A DNA stretch of 64,000 nt from JAKANT01 sp035502095 (GTDB lineage Bacteria; Pseudomonadota; Gammaproteobacteria; Burkholderiales; Burkholderiaceae_F): positions 124,001 to 188,000 of the forward strand of contig DATJUX010000019.1 in NCBI GenBank assembly GCA_035502095.1. Reading direction: 5' to 3'. Positions 17,763 to 27,120 of this stretch are shown here, piece after piece (positions within the stretch are counted from its first letter, which is position 1; the number at the start of each line of letters is the position of its first letter). The notes beneath the pieces were generated by a model. The model was not told the DNA's origin. It worked only from the letters and a program-made list of their open reading frames with translations, and did not search any database. Position numbers and translations under genes: made by a program.

Positions 17763-20700
17763 TCAGGCTGCTTCGAGCTTCGCGATATCGAGCAGCAGTT
17801 CCTTCACACCTTGCGGCCCGAAGTTGATCTTCGCGCGGGCGTCGTTGCCGTTGCCCTCGAGCCGGATGATCACGCCCTCGCCGAACCGGGAGTGATGCAC
17901 CGACTGACCGACGCGGAAGCCATGACTGGACATCGAGGCGTCGGCGCGCGCGGCAACCGGCGGCGCCGCCACGGTCGGTTCGTACCAGCGCCCGCGCCGC
18001 TCGCCCGCTGTGACCCGTGGCGTCAGCCATCGGCTGACCGGCTCGGGAATCTCGTCCAGGAAACGCGACTTGATGCCGTAGCGCGTCTGCCCGTGCAGCA
18101 GACGGCTTTGGGCGAATGAAAGATAGAGGCGCCGGCGCGCGCGAGTGATCGCGACATACATGAGCCGGCGTTCTTCCTCCAGTCCATCCTGCTCGGTCAT
18201 GCTGTTCTCGTGCGGGAATAGGCCTTCCTCGAGCCCGGTGATGAACACGGCGAAGAATTCCAGGCCCTTCGCCGAATGCACCGTCATGAGCTGGACCGCG
18301 TCCTGCCCGTCACCGGCCTGGTTCTCGCCTGCTTCGAGCGAGGCGTGCGACAGGAACGCGGCCAACGGGGATGGCAGCGCGGCCGCCGCGTCGGCGCTGG
18401 CCGCCGGAGTGTCCTGGGCGTAACCCTCTTCCGCGAGGAACACCGCCGCGGCGTTGACGAGTTCCTGCAGGTTCTCGATCCGCTCCTGGCCCTCGCGCTC
18501 GGTCTTGTAGTGCGCGATCAGTCCGCTTCGTTCGATTGTCGCATCGACGATCTCCCTCAGCGGCAGGTTGCGGATCTGCGCGCGCAGACCATCGAGCAGC
18601 GCGACGAACGCGGCGAGGTTCGCACCTGCGCGGCCGCCCAGCAGCGGCACGGCCTCGACGAGGCTCTTGCCGCTTGCGCGGGCGGCGTCGGCGAGCTGCT
18701 CGAGCGTGCGGGTGCCGATGCCGCGCGGCGGGAAGTTGACGACGCGCAGGAACGCCGTGTCGTCGGCCGGCGTTTCGAGCAGGCGCAGGTAGGCCAGCGC
18801 ATGCTTGACCTCGGCGCGTTCGAAGAACCGCAAGCCGCCATAGACGCGGTAGGGAATGGCGGCGCTGAACAGGGCGTGTTCGATGACACGCGACTGCGCG
18901 TTCGACCGGTAAAGCACCGCGATCTCGCTGCGCCGCTGCCCTTCTGCGATCAGGTTGCGGATCTCGTCAACCAGCCAGGCGGCCTCGTACCCGTCCGACT
19001 GCGCCTCGTAGATGCGCACCTTCTCGCCGTGGCCCTCGGAGGTCCAGAGGTTCTTGCCGAGGCGGTGCGCGTTGTTGCGGATCAGCGCGTTGGCCGCATC
19101 GAGGATGTGCCCGTGCGAACGGTAGTTCTGCTCGAGCTTGATGACGTTGCGGACCTGGAACTCGCGCTCGAAGTCCGCCATGTTGCCGACGTTGGCGCCG
19201 CGGAACGCGTAGATCGAGTTGTGCGTGAAGACGCCGTTGGCGATGAAGTTATGCGCGGCGTCGACATCGATGTCGTAGACGACCGTCGAAACCGGCTCGT
19301 GCCGTTCGACGCGTTCGACCGTATCGAGCGTGCCATCGCCGAGGAACAGCTGCATGCCGGGCTGCACGGCGCTGGCACGCGCGAACTGCAGCGTCTCGTC
19401 GGCGACGCGCGCCTTCTGCACCAGCTTGCCGCCGGTGACCTGGCTCAACTTTTCCGCCTCGCGCAGCGCGACGCCGTAGTTGGCACGCCAGAACTGCACG
19501 TACCACCCGCCGATGCCGTCGGTGACCGGCTTGACGTCGAAGCCCGCCTGGCGCGCCTTTTCGGCAACCGGCTCGCGATAGATGCGTACGTACGCGCGGT
19601 GCTGCGGCTTGCCGCGCCCGCGTGCGGCGCAAAGATGGAGAAGGACGTCGCCGTCGTTGGCCGCGCCCGAACTGAAAGTCTCGTGCGGTTCGGAGAGCAG
19701 CAACTGGTGATCGGCGAGCAGGCGCTTGGCCGCCGCATCGGTATCGAGCGATCGATACACGCGCGCCACCACCTTCGGATCGTCCGAAAGTCCGCCGCGA
19801 CGTTCGTCGGCCTTGGGCTTGCGATCGCCGGCGAACGGCAACGTCGGCAGGCCGTAGCGCAACGAGAGCAGCATCTCCTGCACCCGTGCCTCCTGCACCG
19901 TGTCGAAACTGCCGACCACCCAGACCGCGTCGGCGCCTTCGCGCCGGCCGCGCCAGCGATAGCCGGGCACCGGGCGCAGATCCGTGCCCGGCCGCAGGTA
20001 GCCGCAGAACCCGAGCCGGTAGCCGACCTGCCGCTTGCGCATCAGGTACACGAAGAACTTCTCCGGCTGTTCGCCGACGGCGTAGCCGGCAAAGTGCGTG
20101 TGCTCCGGCGTGGACGTGACCTTGCGCCCGCCGCGCGTGTGCAGCGTGATGAGTTCGGTCGTGCCGGGGCGCTTGTGCACCCGGATCACGCGCGCCGGGC
20201 CGAACTCGCCGCCGCCGACGCTGGACCGCACCTCGTCGCCCGGCTTGATGTCCTCGATCGCGCGCGCCGAGCCGTCCGCGAGCGTGACCTGCGTGCCGGC
20301 GATCAGGCACTGATCGTCGTCGCCCACCGCGAAGATCGCGTTGGTCTTGCCGGCGAGGAGCTTCAGCCACCTGTACTGCAAGGCGTTGGTGTCCTGGAAC
20401 TCGTCGACCAGGATGTGGCGGAAGCGCGCCTGGTAGTGCGTGCGCAGCGGTTCGTTGCGCATCAGCAGCTCGTAGCAACGCAGGAGCAGCTCGGCGAAAT
20501 CGACCACGCCTTCGCGCTGGCACTGCGCGTCGTACGCGGCGTAGAACTCGATGAACCGGCGGTTGTACTCATCGTTCACCTCGACGTCGCGGGCGCGCAG
20601 GCCGGCCTCCTTCGCGCCATTGATGAATTGCTGCAGGTTGCGCGGCGGATACTTCTCGTCGTCGACGTTGAGCGACTTGAGCAGCCGCTTGATCGCTGCC

Positions 20701-21050
20701 AGCTGGTCCGTGGAATCGAGGATCTGGAATGCCGGCGGCAGTCCGGCATCACGATGGTGCGCCCGCAGCAGGCGATTGCACAGGCCGTGGAACGTGCCGA
20801 TCCACATGCCGCGCGTATTGATGGGCAGCTGCGCCGACAGGCGCGTCAGCATCTCGCGCGCCGCCTTGTTGGTGAACGTAACGGCCAGCACGCCCTGCGG
20901 GCTCACGCGACCGGTCTGGATCAGCCATGCGATGCGCGTGGTCAGCACGCGCGTCTTGCCGCTGCCGGCGCCGGCCAGTATCAGCGCGGGTTGATCGGGC
21001 AACGTGACCGCCGCCAGCTGTTGTTCGTTGAGGTTGTCGAGCAGTTCCAT
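17763..21050 (-). CDS. uvrD: UvrD/PcrA-type DNA helicase interrupted by an intein
   Basis: Superfamily 1A 3'-5' helicase for nucleotide-excision and mismatch repair. The 1095-residue precursor is far longer than the usual 720-780. Removing residues 248-611 leaves a standard helicase: Walker A GAGSGKT (27-33), TFTNKAAREM, VDEFQDTN (215-222) and GDDDQ (243-247). It resumes at SIYAFRGA (from 612), followed by NYRSHG, VHSAKGLEF and YVAITRARRRLYLSFAQ. The inserted segment has intein splice signatures. The frame is open throughout, so the mature helicase of about 731 aa can form only after protein splicing. The ATG at 21050 lies back to back with leuS. Confidence 0.95.
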   Translation of the reverse strand: MELLDNLNEQQLAAVTLPDQPALILAGAGSGKTRVLTTRIAWLIQTGRVSPQGVLAVTFTNKAAREMLTRLSAQLPINTRGMWIGTFHGLCNRLLRAHHRDAGLPPAFQILDSTDQLAAIKRLLKSLNVDDEKYPPRNLQQFINGAKEAGLRARDVEVNDEYNRRFIEFYAAYDAQCQREGVVDFAELLLRCYELLMRNEPLRTHYQARFRHILVDEFQDTNALQYRWLKLLAGKTNAIFAVGDDDQCLIAGTQVTLADGSARAIEDIKPGDEVRSSVGGGEFGPARVIRVHKRPGTTELITLHTRGGRKVTSTPEHTHFAGYAVGEQPEKFFVYLMRKRQVGYRLGFCGYLRPGTDLRPVPGYRWRGRREGADAVWVVGSFDTVQEARVQEMLLSLRYGLPTLPFAGDRKPKADERRGGLSDDPKVVARVYRSLDTDAAAKRLLADHQLLLSEPHETFSSGAANDGDVLLHLCAARGRGKPQHRAYVRIYREPVAEKARQAGFDVKPVTDGIGGWYVQFWRANYGVALREAEKLSQVTGGKLVQKARVADETLQFARASAVQPGMQLFLGDGTLDTVERVERHEPVSTVVYDIDVDAAHNFIANGVFTHNSIYAFRGANVGNMADFEREFQVRNVIKLEQNYRSHGHILDAANALIRNNAHRLGKNLWTSEGHGEKVRIYEAQSDGYEAAWLVDEIRNLIAEGQRRSEIAVLYRSNAQSRVIEHALFSAAIPYRVYGGLRFFERAEVKHALAYLRLLETPADDTAFLRVVNFPPRGIGTRTLEQLADAARASGKSLVEAVPLLGGRAGANLAAFVALLDGLRAQIRNLPLREIVDATIERSGLIAHYKTEREGQERIENLQELVNAAAVFLAEEGYAQDTPAASADAAAALPSPLAAFLSHASLEAGENQAGDGQDAVQLMTVHSAKGLEFFAVFITGLEEGLFPHENSMTEQDGLEEERRLMYVAITRARRRLYLSFAQSRLLHGQTRYGIKSRFLDEIPEPVSRWLTPRVTAGERRGRWYEPTVAAPPVAARADASMSSHGFRVGQSVHHSRFGEGVIIRLEGNGNDARAKINFGPQGVKELLLDIAKLEAA
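19218..20309 (-). other. Intein within UvrD (364 aa, class 1 splice junctions)
   Basis: Residues 248-611 of the UvrD precursor. The first residue is Cys248, in CLIAGTQVTLADGSARAIED (block A); block B is TSTPEHTHF near 312-320. The C-terminal blocks are VYDIDVDAAHNFIANGVFTH followed by Asn611, with Ser612 as the +1 nucleophile. The host sequence GDDDQ/SIYAFRG is restored exactly on excision. The middle (about 330-550) is too long for a mini-intein and probably holds an endonuclease or its remnant. No LAGLIDADG motif is visible; YLM...GYRLGFCG and EARVQE...YGLPTLPF resemble a GIY-YIG-like core, which is tentative. Confidence 0.93.
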
Positions 21051-21124
21051 GGAGAGTGCGGACTATACCGGCGCCTATAATCGTTTTCGATCATCCGTCG
21101 CCCCCGCTCACAAAAATTCGTCAG

Positions 21125-23809
21125 ATGCACGCCAAGTACGCCCCCGCGGAAGTCGAAGCCGAGGCCCAGCGGCACTGGCGCGAAACCGGCGCGTATCGCG
21201 CCCGCGAGAACGACCCGCGTTTCCCCTTGGGCAAGTTCTATGTCTGCTCCATGCTGCCTTATCCGAGCGGCAAGCTGCACATGGGGCACGTGCGCAACTA
21301 CACGTTGAACGACGTGCTTTATCGCATCCTGCGGATGCGCGGGTACAACGTCATGACGCCGATGGGCTGGGACGCCTTCGGCCTGCCGGCGGAAAACGCC
21401 GCGATCGACAAGGGCATCGCGCCGGCCCAGTGGACACGCGCGAACATCGCCGACATGAAGGCCCAGATGCAGCCGCTCGGGCTCGCATTCGACTGGTCGC
21501 GCGAAATCGCCACGTGCGATCCGTCCTACTACAGGTGGAACCAGTGGCTGTTCCTGAAGATGCTCGAGCGCGGCATCGCCTATCGCAAGACCCAGATCGT
21601 CAACTGGGATCCGGTCGACAACACCGTGCTCGCCAACGAGCAGGTGATCGACGGGCGCGGCTGGCGCTCGAATGCGATCGTCGAGAAGCGCGAGATCCCC
21701 GGGTACTACCTCGCGATCACGCAGTACGCGGAGGAGCTGCTCGCCGACCTCGGGGACCTCGACGAGTGGCCGGACAAGGTCCGGGTGATGCAGGAGAACT
21801 GGATCGGCAAGAGCGTCGGGGTCAACTTTGGTTTTCCGTACGACCTCGAGGCGCGCGCCAGCTGGCGCAATCCTCCGCCGGTTTCCAGGGGGCGCAACGA
21901 AGCAGACGACGGGGTTCCACCCCAGGGCCTGCTTCGCGTCTTCACCACCCGTGCCGACACCATCATGGGCGTCACGTTCGTCGTTATCGCTGCCGAGCAC
22001 CCGCTCGCCACACGCCTGGCGCGGGACAACCCGGCGCTCGCCAATTTCGTCGAAGAATGCAAGAAGGGCGGCGTCGCCGAGGCCGAACTGGCGACCGCTG
22101 AAAAAGCGGGGATGGCGACCGGCTTCCGCGTCTCCCATCCCCTGACCGGAGAAAGCGTCGAGGTCTGGATCGGCAACTACGTCCTGATGAGCTACGGCGA
22201 GGGCGCCGTCATGGGCGTGCCGGGACATGACGAACGCGACTTCGCATTCGCGAAGAAGTACGGCCTGCGCATCGAGCAGGTCATCGCGGTCGAGGGCGAA
22301 AGCTTTTCGACCGACGCGTGGCAACCGTGGTACGAGGACAAGCAGCGCGGCCGCTGCGTCAACTCCGGCAAGTACGACGGCCTCGCCTACAGCGCGGCGA
22401 CCGATGCCATCGCGGCCGACCTGAACGCGAAAGGGCTCGGCGACAAGCAGGTGCAATGGCGCCTGCGCGACTGGGGGATCTCGCGCCAGCGGTACTGGGG
22501 AACCCCGATTCCGATCATTCACTGCGCCCAATGCGGCCCGGTGCCGGTGCCGGAGCAGGATCTGCCGGTGGTTCTGCCGGAGCATCACATCCCCGACGGC
22601 AGCGGCAACCCGCTCAACAAGGACGCCGCGTTTCTCGCCTGCACCTGCCCGAAGTGCGGCAAGCCGGGCCGGCGCGAGACCGACACGATGGACACGTTCG
22701 TCGACTCCGCCTGGTACTACATGCGGTACTGCTGTCCGGACGCGCCGACCATGGTCGATGCCCGCAACGACTACTGGATGCCGATGGACCAGTACATCGG
22801 CGGCATCGAACACGCCATCCTGCACCTGCTCTATGCACGTTTCTGGACCAAGGTGATGCGCGACCTCGGGCTGGTCCGGTTCAACGAACCGTTCAAGCGC
22901 CTGTTCACCCAGGGCATGCTCCTGCACGAGAGCTACTTCCGCGCGGAGGAAAACGGCGCGCAGACGTGGTTCTACCCGCACGAGGTCGAAGTCACGCACG
23001 ACGAAAAGGGGCGCACGACCGGCGCTATCCTCAAGGCGGACGGCAAACCGGTGCAGCTCGGCGGCACCGAGAAGATGTCGAAGAGCAGGAACAACGTGGT
23101 CGAGCCCAAGCAGGCGATCGCGAAATTCGGCGCCGACACGGCACGCGCCTTCGTCATGTTCGCCGGCCCTCCCGACATGAGCGCGGCATGGTCCGACGCC
23201 AGCGCAGCGGGTGTCTATCGCTTCCTCAACCGGCTGTGGAACACCTGCCATGCGCGCCAGGCCCAGGTAAGGGGCGCGGGCGGCGTCAACGGAACGCTGA
23301 CCCCGCCGCTGATGGACCTGCGGCGCGAGATCCACGCCAATCTCAAGCAGGCCGACTTCGACTACAACCGGATGCAGTACAACACCGTCGTCTCGGCGGC
23401 GATGAAGATGCTGAACGCGATCGAGGACGCAGCGCTGGACGACACGCCGGCGTCCGCCGCCGTGTTGCGCGAAGGCTTCTCGATCCTGCTGCGCACGCTG
23501 TACCCCGTCGCGCCGCATATCACCCACGCGCTCTGGGGCCACCTCGGATTCACCCGCGACCTGGGCGATCTTCTCGACGCCCCGTGGCCGCAGCCGGATG
23601 CGGCAGCGCTCGCACGCGACGAGATCGAACTCGTGGTCCAGGTCAACGGCAAGGTGCGCGCATCGATCCGGGTTGCGGCCGAGGCCGGCGACGATGCCAT
23701 CACGGCGACGGCGCTCGCCGATGCGAACGTGCAGAAGTTTCTTGAAGGAAAGCCCATCAAGTTCGCGCGGGTGCTCAAGCAACGCAACCTGATGACGCTC
23801 GCCGTCTAG
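21125..23809 (+). CDS. leuS: Leucyl-tRNA synthetase
   Basis: Class I aminoacyl-tRNA synthetase charging tRNA-Leu, 894 aa. The HIGH motif is HMGH at residues 52-55, within YPSGKLHMGHVRNYT, and KMSKS is at 650-654, followed by RNNVVEP. The CP1 editing domain is present between them (RADTIMGVTFVVIAAEHP). A cysteine-rich insertion (CTCPKCGKPG) precedes TMDTFVDSAWYYMRYC. The ATG at 21125 gives MHAKYAPAEVEAEAQ, the normal start. It leads a tightly packed operon with lptE and holA. Confidence 0.97.
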   Translation: MHAKYAPAEVEAEAQRHWRETGAYRARENDPRFPLGKFYVCSMLPYPSGKLHMGHVRNYTLNDVLYRILRMRGYNVMTPMGWDAFGLPAENAAIDKGIAPAQWTRANIADMKAQMQPLGLAFDWSREIATCDPSYYRWNQWLFLKMLERGIAYRKTQIVNWDPVDNTVLANEQVIDGRGWRSNAIVEKREIPGYYLAITQYAEELLADLGDLDEWPDKVRVMQENWIGKSVGVNFGFPYDLEARASWRNPPPVSRGRNEADDGVPPQGLLRVFTTRADTIMGVTFVVIAAEHPLATRLARDNPALANFVEECKKGGVAEAELATAEKAGMATGFRVSHPLTGESVEVWIGNYVLMSYGEGAVMGVPGHDERDFAFAKKYGLRIEQVIAVEGESFSTDAWQPWYEDKQRGRCVNSGKYDGLAYSAATDAIAADLNAKGLGDKQVQWRLRDWGISRQRYWGTPIPIIHCAQCGPVPVPEQDLPVVLPEHHIPDGSGNPLNKDAAFLACTCPKCGKPGRRETDTMDTFVDSAWYYMRYCCPDAPTMVDARNDYWMPMDQYIGGIEHAILHLLYARFWTKVMRDLGLVRFNEPFKRLFTQGMLLHESYFRAEENGAQTWFYPHEVEVTHDEKGRTTGAILKADGKPVQLGGTEKMSKSRNNVVEPKQAIAKFGADTARAFVMFAGPPDMSAAWSDASAAGVYRFLNRLWNTCHARQAQVRGAGGVNGTLTPPLMDLRREIHANLKQADFDYNRMQYNTVVSAAMKMLNAIEDAALDDTPASAAVLREGFSILLRTLYPVAPHITHALWGHLGFTRDLGDLLDAPWPQPDAAALARDEIELVVQVNGKVRASIRVAAEAGDDAITATALADANVQKFLEGKPIKFARVLKQRNLMTLAV

Positions 23810-23814
23810 CCGCG

Positions 23815-24321
23815 ATGCGCCGCGCGCTCGCCGTCGCCCTTCCTTTCGCCTTCGCCTTCGCCGCCACGGCCTGCGGCTTCCACCTGCGCGGGTCACGCGA
23901 GCTGCCGTTTTCGACCATCTATCTGAGCGCCGGCAGCAACAGCGCGCTGCGCGCCGAACTGGCCCGCAACATCCGCGTCGGCACCTCGACCAAGGTGGTC
24001 GACGATCGCAGCGGCGCGGGCGCCGTGCTCGACATCCTCAGCGAGGCGCGCGACCGCGAGATCCTCTCGCTCAATGCGCAGGGGCGCGCGGCCGAATACA
24101 CGCTGCGCTATCGCTTGAGCTTCAAGGTGCACGACGGCAAGGGCCACGAATTCATCCCCGCCACCGAAATCGCGGTCAAGCGCGACATCTCGTTCAACGA
24201 CTCCGAGGTGCTCGCCAAGGAGAGCGAGGAAACGCTGATCTATCGCGACATGCAGACCGACCTGGTGCAGCAGATCCTGCGCCGGCTGGCCGCCGTCAAA
24301 CCCGATGCAACTCAAGGTTGA
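23815..24321 (+). CDS. lptE: LPS-assembly lipoprotein LptE
   Basis: Outer-membrane lipoprotein that plugs LptD during lipopolysaccharide export. The 168 aa precursor has a signal peptide ending in the lipobox ATAC with Cys20 as the lipidated residue, followed by GFHLRGSRELPFSTIYL, typical of LptE. It sits 5 bp after leuS and its end overlaps holA by 17 bp. The order leuS-lptE-holA is classical in proteobacteria. Confidence 0.93.
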   Translation: MRRALAVALPFAFAFAATACGFHLRGSRELPFSTIYLSAGSNSALRAELARNIRVGTSTKVVDDRSGAGAVLDILSEARDREILSLNAQGRAAEYTLRYRLSFKVHDGKGHEFIPATEIAVKRDISFNDSEVLAKESEETLIYRDMQTDLVQQILRRLAAVKPDATQG

Positions 24322-25351
24322 GGCGCTCGCCGCGCACCTGGCACGCGGGCGGCTGGAGCGGCTCTACTGCGTAAGCGGCGACGAGCCCCTCGTCGCCGAG
24401 GAATCCATGGATGCGATCCGCGCGGCCGGGCGGACCGCGGGTTTCACGGAACGCGAGGTCCTGCACGCGAGCGCCAAGTTCGACTGGTCGCAACTCGCCG
24501 CCGCGGCAACCAGCCTTTCGTTGTTCGCCGCGCGCCGGATCATCGAGATCCGCCTGCCCGGCGGCAAGCCAGGCCGGGAAGGCGGCGAAGCGTTGCGCGC
24601 ACATGCCGCCGCGGCCAGCGACGACGTGCTGACGCTGCTTGTCCTGCCGCGTCTCGACCGCACGACACGCACCAGCGCGTGGGCGGCGGCGCTCGAGTCG
24701 GCGGGCGCCTGGATCGACGTGCGCCGTGTCGAACGCGAGCAGCTGCCGGCGTGGCTGCGGGCTCGCCTGCAGCGCCAGCAGCAGAACGCCGACGCGGAGA
24801 CGCTCGAGTTCCTCGCCGACCGGATCGAGGGCAACCTGCTCGCCGCCCGCCAGGAGATCGCCAAGCTCGGACTGCTGTATCCGCCCGGCGACCTGACGCT
24901 CGAGCAGGTCACCGAAGCCGTGCAGGATGTCGCCCGCTACGAGGTCTTCGATCTGCCGGCCGCCATGCTCGACGGCGACGCCGCGCGCGCGATGCGCATC
25001 CTCGGCGTGTTGCGTGCGGAAGGGGCGGCGCTGCCGCTGCTGCTGTGGGCGGTTGCGGAAGAAGTGCGCGCCCTGCTGCGCGCACAACAGATGATCTCGG
25101 CGGGCCGTGGCGTGGCCACGCTGGCGCGCGAGATGCGCATGTGGCCGGGCCGCGAGCGCCAGCTGGAGACCGTTGCCGCGCGCGTGCCTGCGCCGGTCGC
25201 GGCGACGCTGCTGGCGCGCTGCGCCGACATCGATCGCCTCGGCAAGGGGCTGCGCGCTCCGGCGCGCGATTCGGACCCGTGGCTAGAATTGGCCGGGGTG
25301 GTGCTCGATATCGCGTCCGGCGGACGCCCGCGAGCACCGGCAACCGCGTAG
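24305..25351 (+). CDS. holA: DNA polymerase III delta subunit
   Basis: Clamp-loader subunit that opens the beta clamp. The 348 aa protein starts MQLKVEALAAHLARGRLERL and shows the usual delta features: LYCVSGDEPLVAEESMDAIR, a region with LPRLDRTTRTSAW, and the helical LRARLQRQ...EFLADRIEGNLLAARQEIAKLGLLYP block. Start ATG overlaps the end of lptE by 17 bp, implying translational coupling. Confidence 0.93.
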   Translation: MQLKVEALAAHLARGRLERLYCVSGDEPLVAEESMDAIRAAGRTAGFTEREVLHASAKFDWSQLAAAATSLSLFAARRIIEIRLPGGKPGREGGEALRAHAAAASDDVLTLLVLPRLDRTTRTSAWAAALESAGAWIDVRRVEREQLPAWLRARLQRQQQNADAETLEFLADRIEGNLLAARQEIAKLGLLYPPGDLTLEQVTEAVQDVARYEVFDLPAAMLDGDAARAMRILGVLRAEGAALPLLLWAVAEEVRALLRAQQMISAGRGVATLAREMRMWPGRERQLETVAARVPAPVAATLLARCADIDRLGKGLRAPARDSDPWLELAGVVLDIASGGRPRAPATA

Positions 25352-25365
25352 GGAAGGATCGGAGC

Positions 25366-26664
25366 ATGAACGCGCCGGACACGGCGACGGCCGCGCAATC
25401 ACTCGCCGGCTACATGGACGCGCTGGGCGCGCGCGCGCGCGCCGCGGCGACCGCCATGGCGGCGGCGTCGACCGCGGCCAAGGACCGCGCACTGCGAGCG
25501 ATTGCGGCGGCCGTGCGCGCGGACGCCCCCGCGATCAAGGCGGCCAATCGCCGCGACGTGGACCGCGCCAGGGCCGGGGGCCTCGAGCCCGCGATGCTCG
25601 ACCGTCTCGCGCTGAACGACGCGGCAATCGAGCAGATGGCGGCCGGCCTGGAACAGATCGTCTTGCTGCCCGATCCCGTCGGTTCGATCAGCGAGGTGCG
25701 GCCGATGCCGTCGGGCATCCGCGTGGGCCGCATGCGGGTGCCGCTGGGCGTGATCGGCATCATCTATGAGAGCCGGCCGAACGTGACCATCGATGCAGCC
25801 GGCCTTTGCCTGAAGAGCGGCAATGCGGCCATCCTGCGCGGCGGATCGGAAGCGATCGAGTGCAATCGCCGGCTCGCTGCGTTGATCGGCGACGGGCTCG
25901 CCGCAGCGGGCCTGCCGCGCGACGCGGTGCAGCTCGTCGACACCACCGACCGGGCTGCGGTCGGCTTGCTGGTGAGTAATCCGCGATACGTCGACATCGT
26001 GGTGCCGCGGGGCGGACGCTCGCTCATCGAGCGCCTGATGCGCGAGGCGCGCGTACCGATGATCAAGCACCTCGACGGCGTGTGCCACGTCTACATCGAT
26101 GCCGACGCCGACCTCGAGATGGCGGTGCGCATCGCCGACAACGCGAAGACGCAGCGCTACGGCGTGTGCAACGCGATGGAGACCCTGCTGGTGGCGCAGC
26201 CGGCGGCGGCCGCGGTGCTGCCGCGCGTCGGCGCCGTCCTCGCCGCGAAGGGGGTCGAGTTGCGCGGCTGCCCGCAGACGCGGGAGATCCTCGCGCGGGC
26301 GGGTATCGCCAGCGGCGCCGCCACCGAAGAGGACTGGCGCGCGGAATACCTGGCACCGATCCTGGCCATCCGCACCGTGCCGGGCATCGATGCGGCGATC
26401 GACCACATCAACACGTACGGCAGCAAGCACACCGACGCGATCGTCACGCGCGACCATGCGAACGCGATGCGCTTCCTGCGCGAGGTCGATTCGGCTTCGG
26501 TCATGGTCAACGCCTCGACACGTTTTGCCGACGGCTACGAATACGGGCTGGGCGCCGAAATCGGAATCTCCAACGACAAGCTGCACGCGCGGGGACCGGT
26601 CGGCCTGGAAGGCCTCACGTCGCAGAAGTACGTGGTCTTCGGCAACGGCGAAGTGCGCGAGTAA
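25366..26664 (+). CDS. proA: Gamma-glutamyl phosphate reductase
   Basis: NADPH-dependent reductase producing glutamate-5-semialdehyde for proline synthesis, 432 aa. The catalytic cysteine is Cys268 in RYGVCNAMETLL. Other family motifs are VPLGVIGIIYESRPNVT, LKSGNAAILRGG, and the C-terminal NASTRFADGYEYGLGAEIGIS. It starts 14 bp after holA with GGAG before the ATG. The next enzyme, proC, is also in this window at 38 kb but in a different operon; proB is not seen. Confidence 0.96.
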   Translation: MNAPDTATAAQSLAGYMDALGARARAAATAMAAASTAAKDRALRAIAAAVRADAPAIKAANRRDVDRARAGGLEPAMLDRLALNDAAIEQMAAGLEQIVLLPDPVGSISEVRPMPSGIRVGRMRVPLGVIGIIYESRPNVTIDAAGLCLKSGNAAILRGGSEAIECNRRLAALIGDGLAAAGLPRDAVQLVDTTDRAAVGLLVSNPRYVDIVVPRGGRSLIERLMREARVPMIKHLDGVCHVYIDADADLEMAVRIADNAKTQRYGVCNAMETLLVAQPAAAAVLPRVGAVLAAKGVELRGCPQTREILARAGIASGAATEEDWRAEYLAPILAIRTVPGIDAAIDHINTYGSKHTDAIVTRDHANAMRFLREVDSASVMVNASTRFADGYEYGLGAEIGISNDKLHARGPVGLEGLTSQKYVVFGNGEVRE

Positions 26665-26682
26665 GAGCAGGCTGGCGCGGCC

Positions 26683-27102
26683 ATGCTCTGGATCAAGTCG
26701 CTGCACATCGTCTTCGTCACCAGCTGGTTCGCCGGCCTCTTTTACCTCCCGCGCATCCTGGTCAACCTCGCGATGGCGGAGCACGCCGGTCCGGAGCGGG
26801 ACCGGCTGCTGCTCATGGCGACGAAGTTGTATCGCTTCATGACGCCCCTGGCCGTGCTCGCGATCGGATTCGGCCTCTGGCTGCTGGCGGGCTACGGCAT
26901 CGGCCTCGGGACCGGCTGGATGACTGCGAAGATCGCGCTGGTGCTCGTCCTCGTCGGCTACCACGCGTGGTGCGGCAAGCTGTTGCACGACTTCAACCGG
27001 GGCGCCAATCGCCGTTCGCACGTCTGGTTCCGCTGGTTCAACGAGGTGCCCATCCTGTTGCTGCTGGCTGTCGTCATCCTGGTGGTGGTCAAGCCGTTCT
27101 GA
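26683..27102 (+). CDS. HemJ/CopD-like small membrane protein
   Basis: Four-helix membrane protein of 139 aa. The N-terminus LWIKSLHIVFVTSWFAGLFYLPR and the later GWMTAKIALVLVLVGYH fit the HemJ protoporphyrinogen IX oxidase family, where the conserved His (here His8) and a central Lys are functional. The C-terminus is a hydrophobic helix ending VVVKPF. Related proteins are often labelled CopD-like, so copper handling cannot be excluded. The gene is 18 bp after proA and 18 bp before the isomerase gene, on the same strand. Confidence 0.72.
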   Translation: MLWIKSLHIVFVTSWFAGLFYLPRILVNLAMAEHAGPERDRLLLMATKLYRFMTPLAVLAIGFGLWLLAGYGIGLGTGWMTAKIALVLVLVGYHAWCGKLLHDFNRGANRRSHVWFRWFNEVPILLLLAVVILVVVKPF

Positions 27103-27120
27103 AACGAGGAGTCGCGCGGC

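Noticed and set aside
19836..20060. LAGLIDADG homing endonuclease in the intein
   Set aside because: No block C/E decapeptide could be read; the region instead has features closer to GIY-YIG, itself tentative.
20981..23896. Very long open frame (over 900 codons) antisense to leuS and the uvrD start
   Set aside because: High GC third-position bias keeps antisense frames open. The product is Arg/His/Asp-rich low complexity and has no motif, while leuS on the other strand has complete synthetase signatures.
24679..26664. 661-codon frame joining holA sequence to proA
   Set aside because: proA has a clear start at 25366 with GGAG before it; the upstream part is out of frame with holA.
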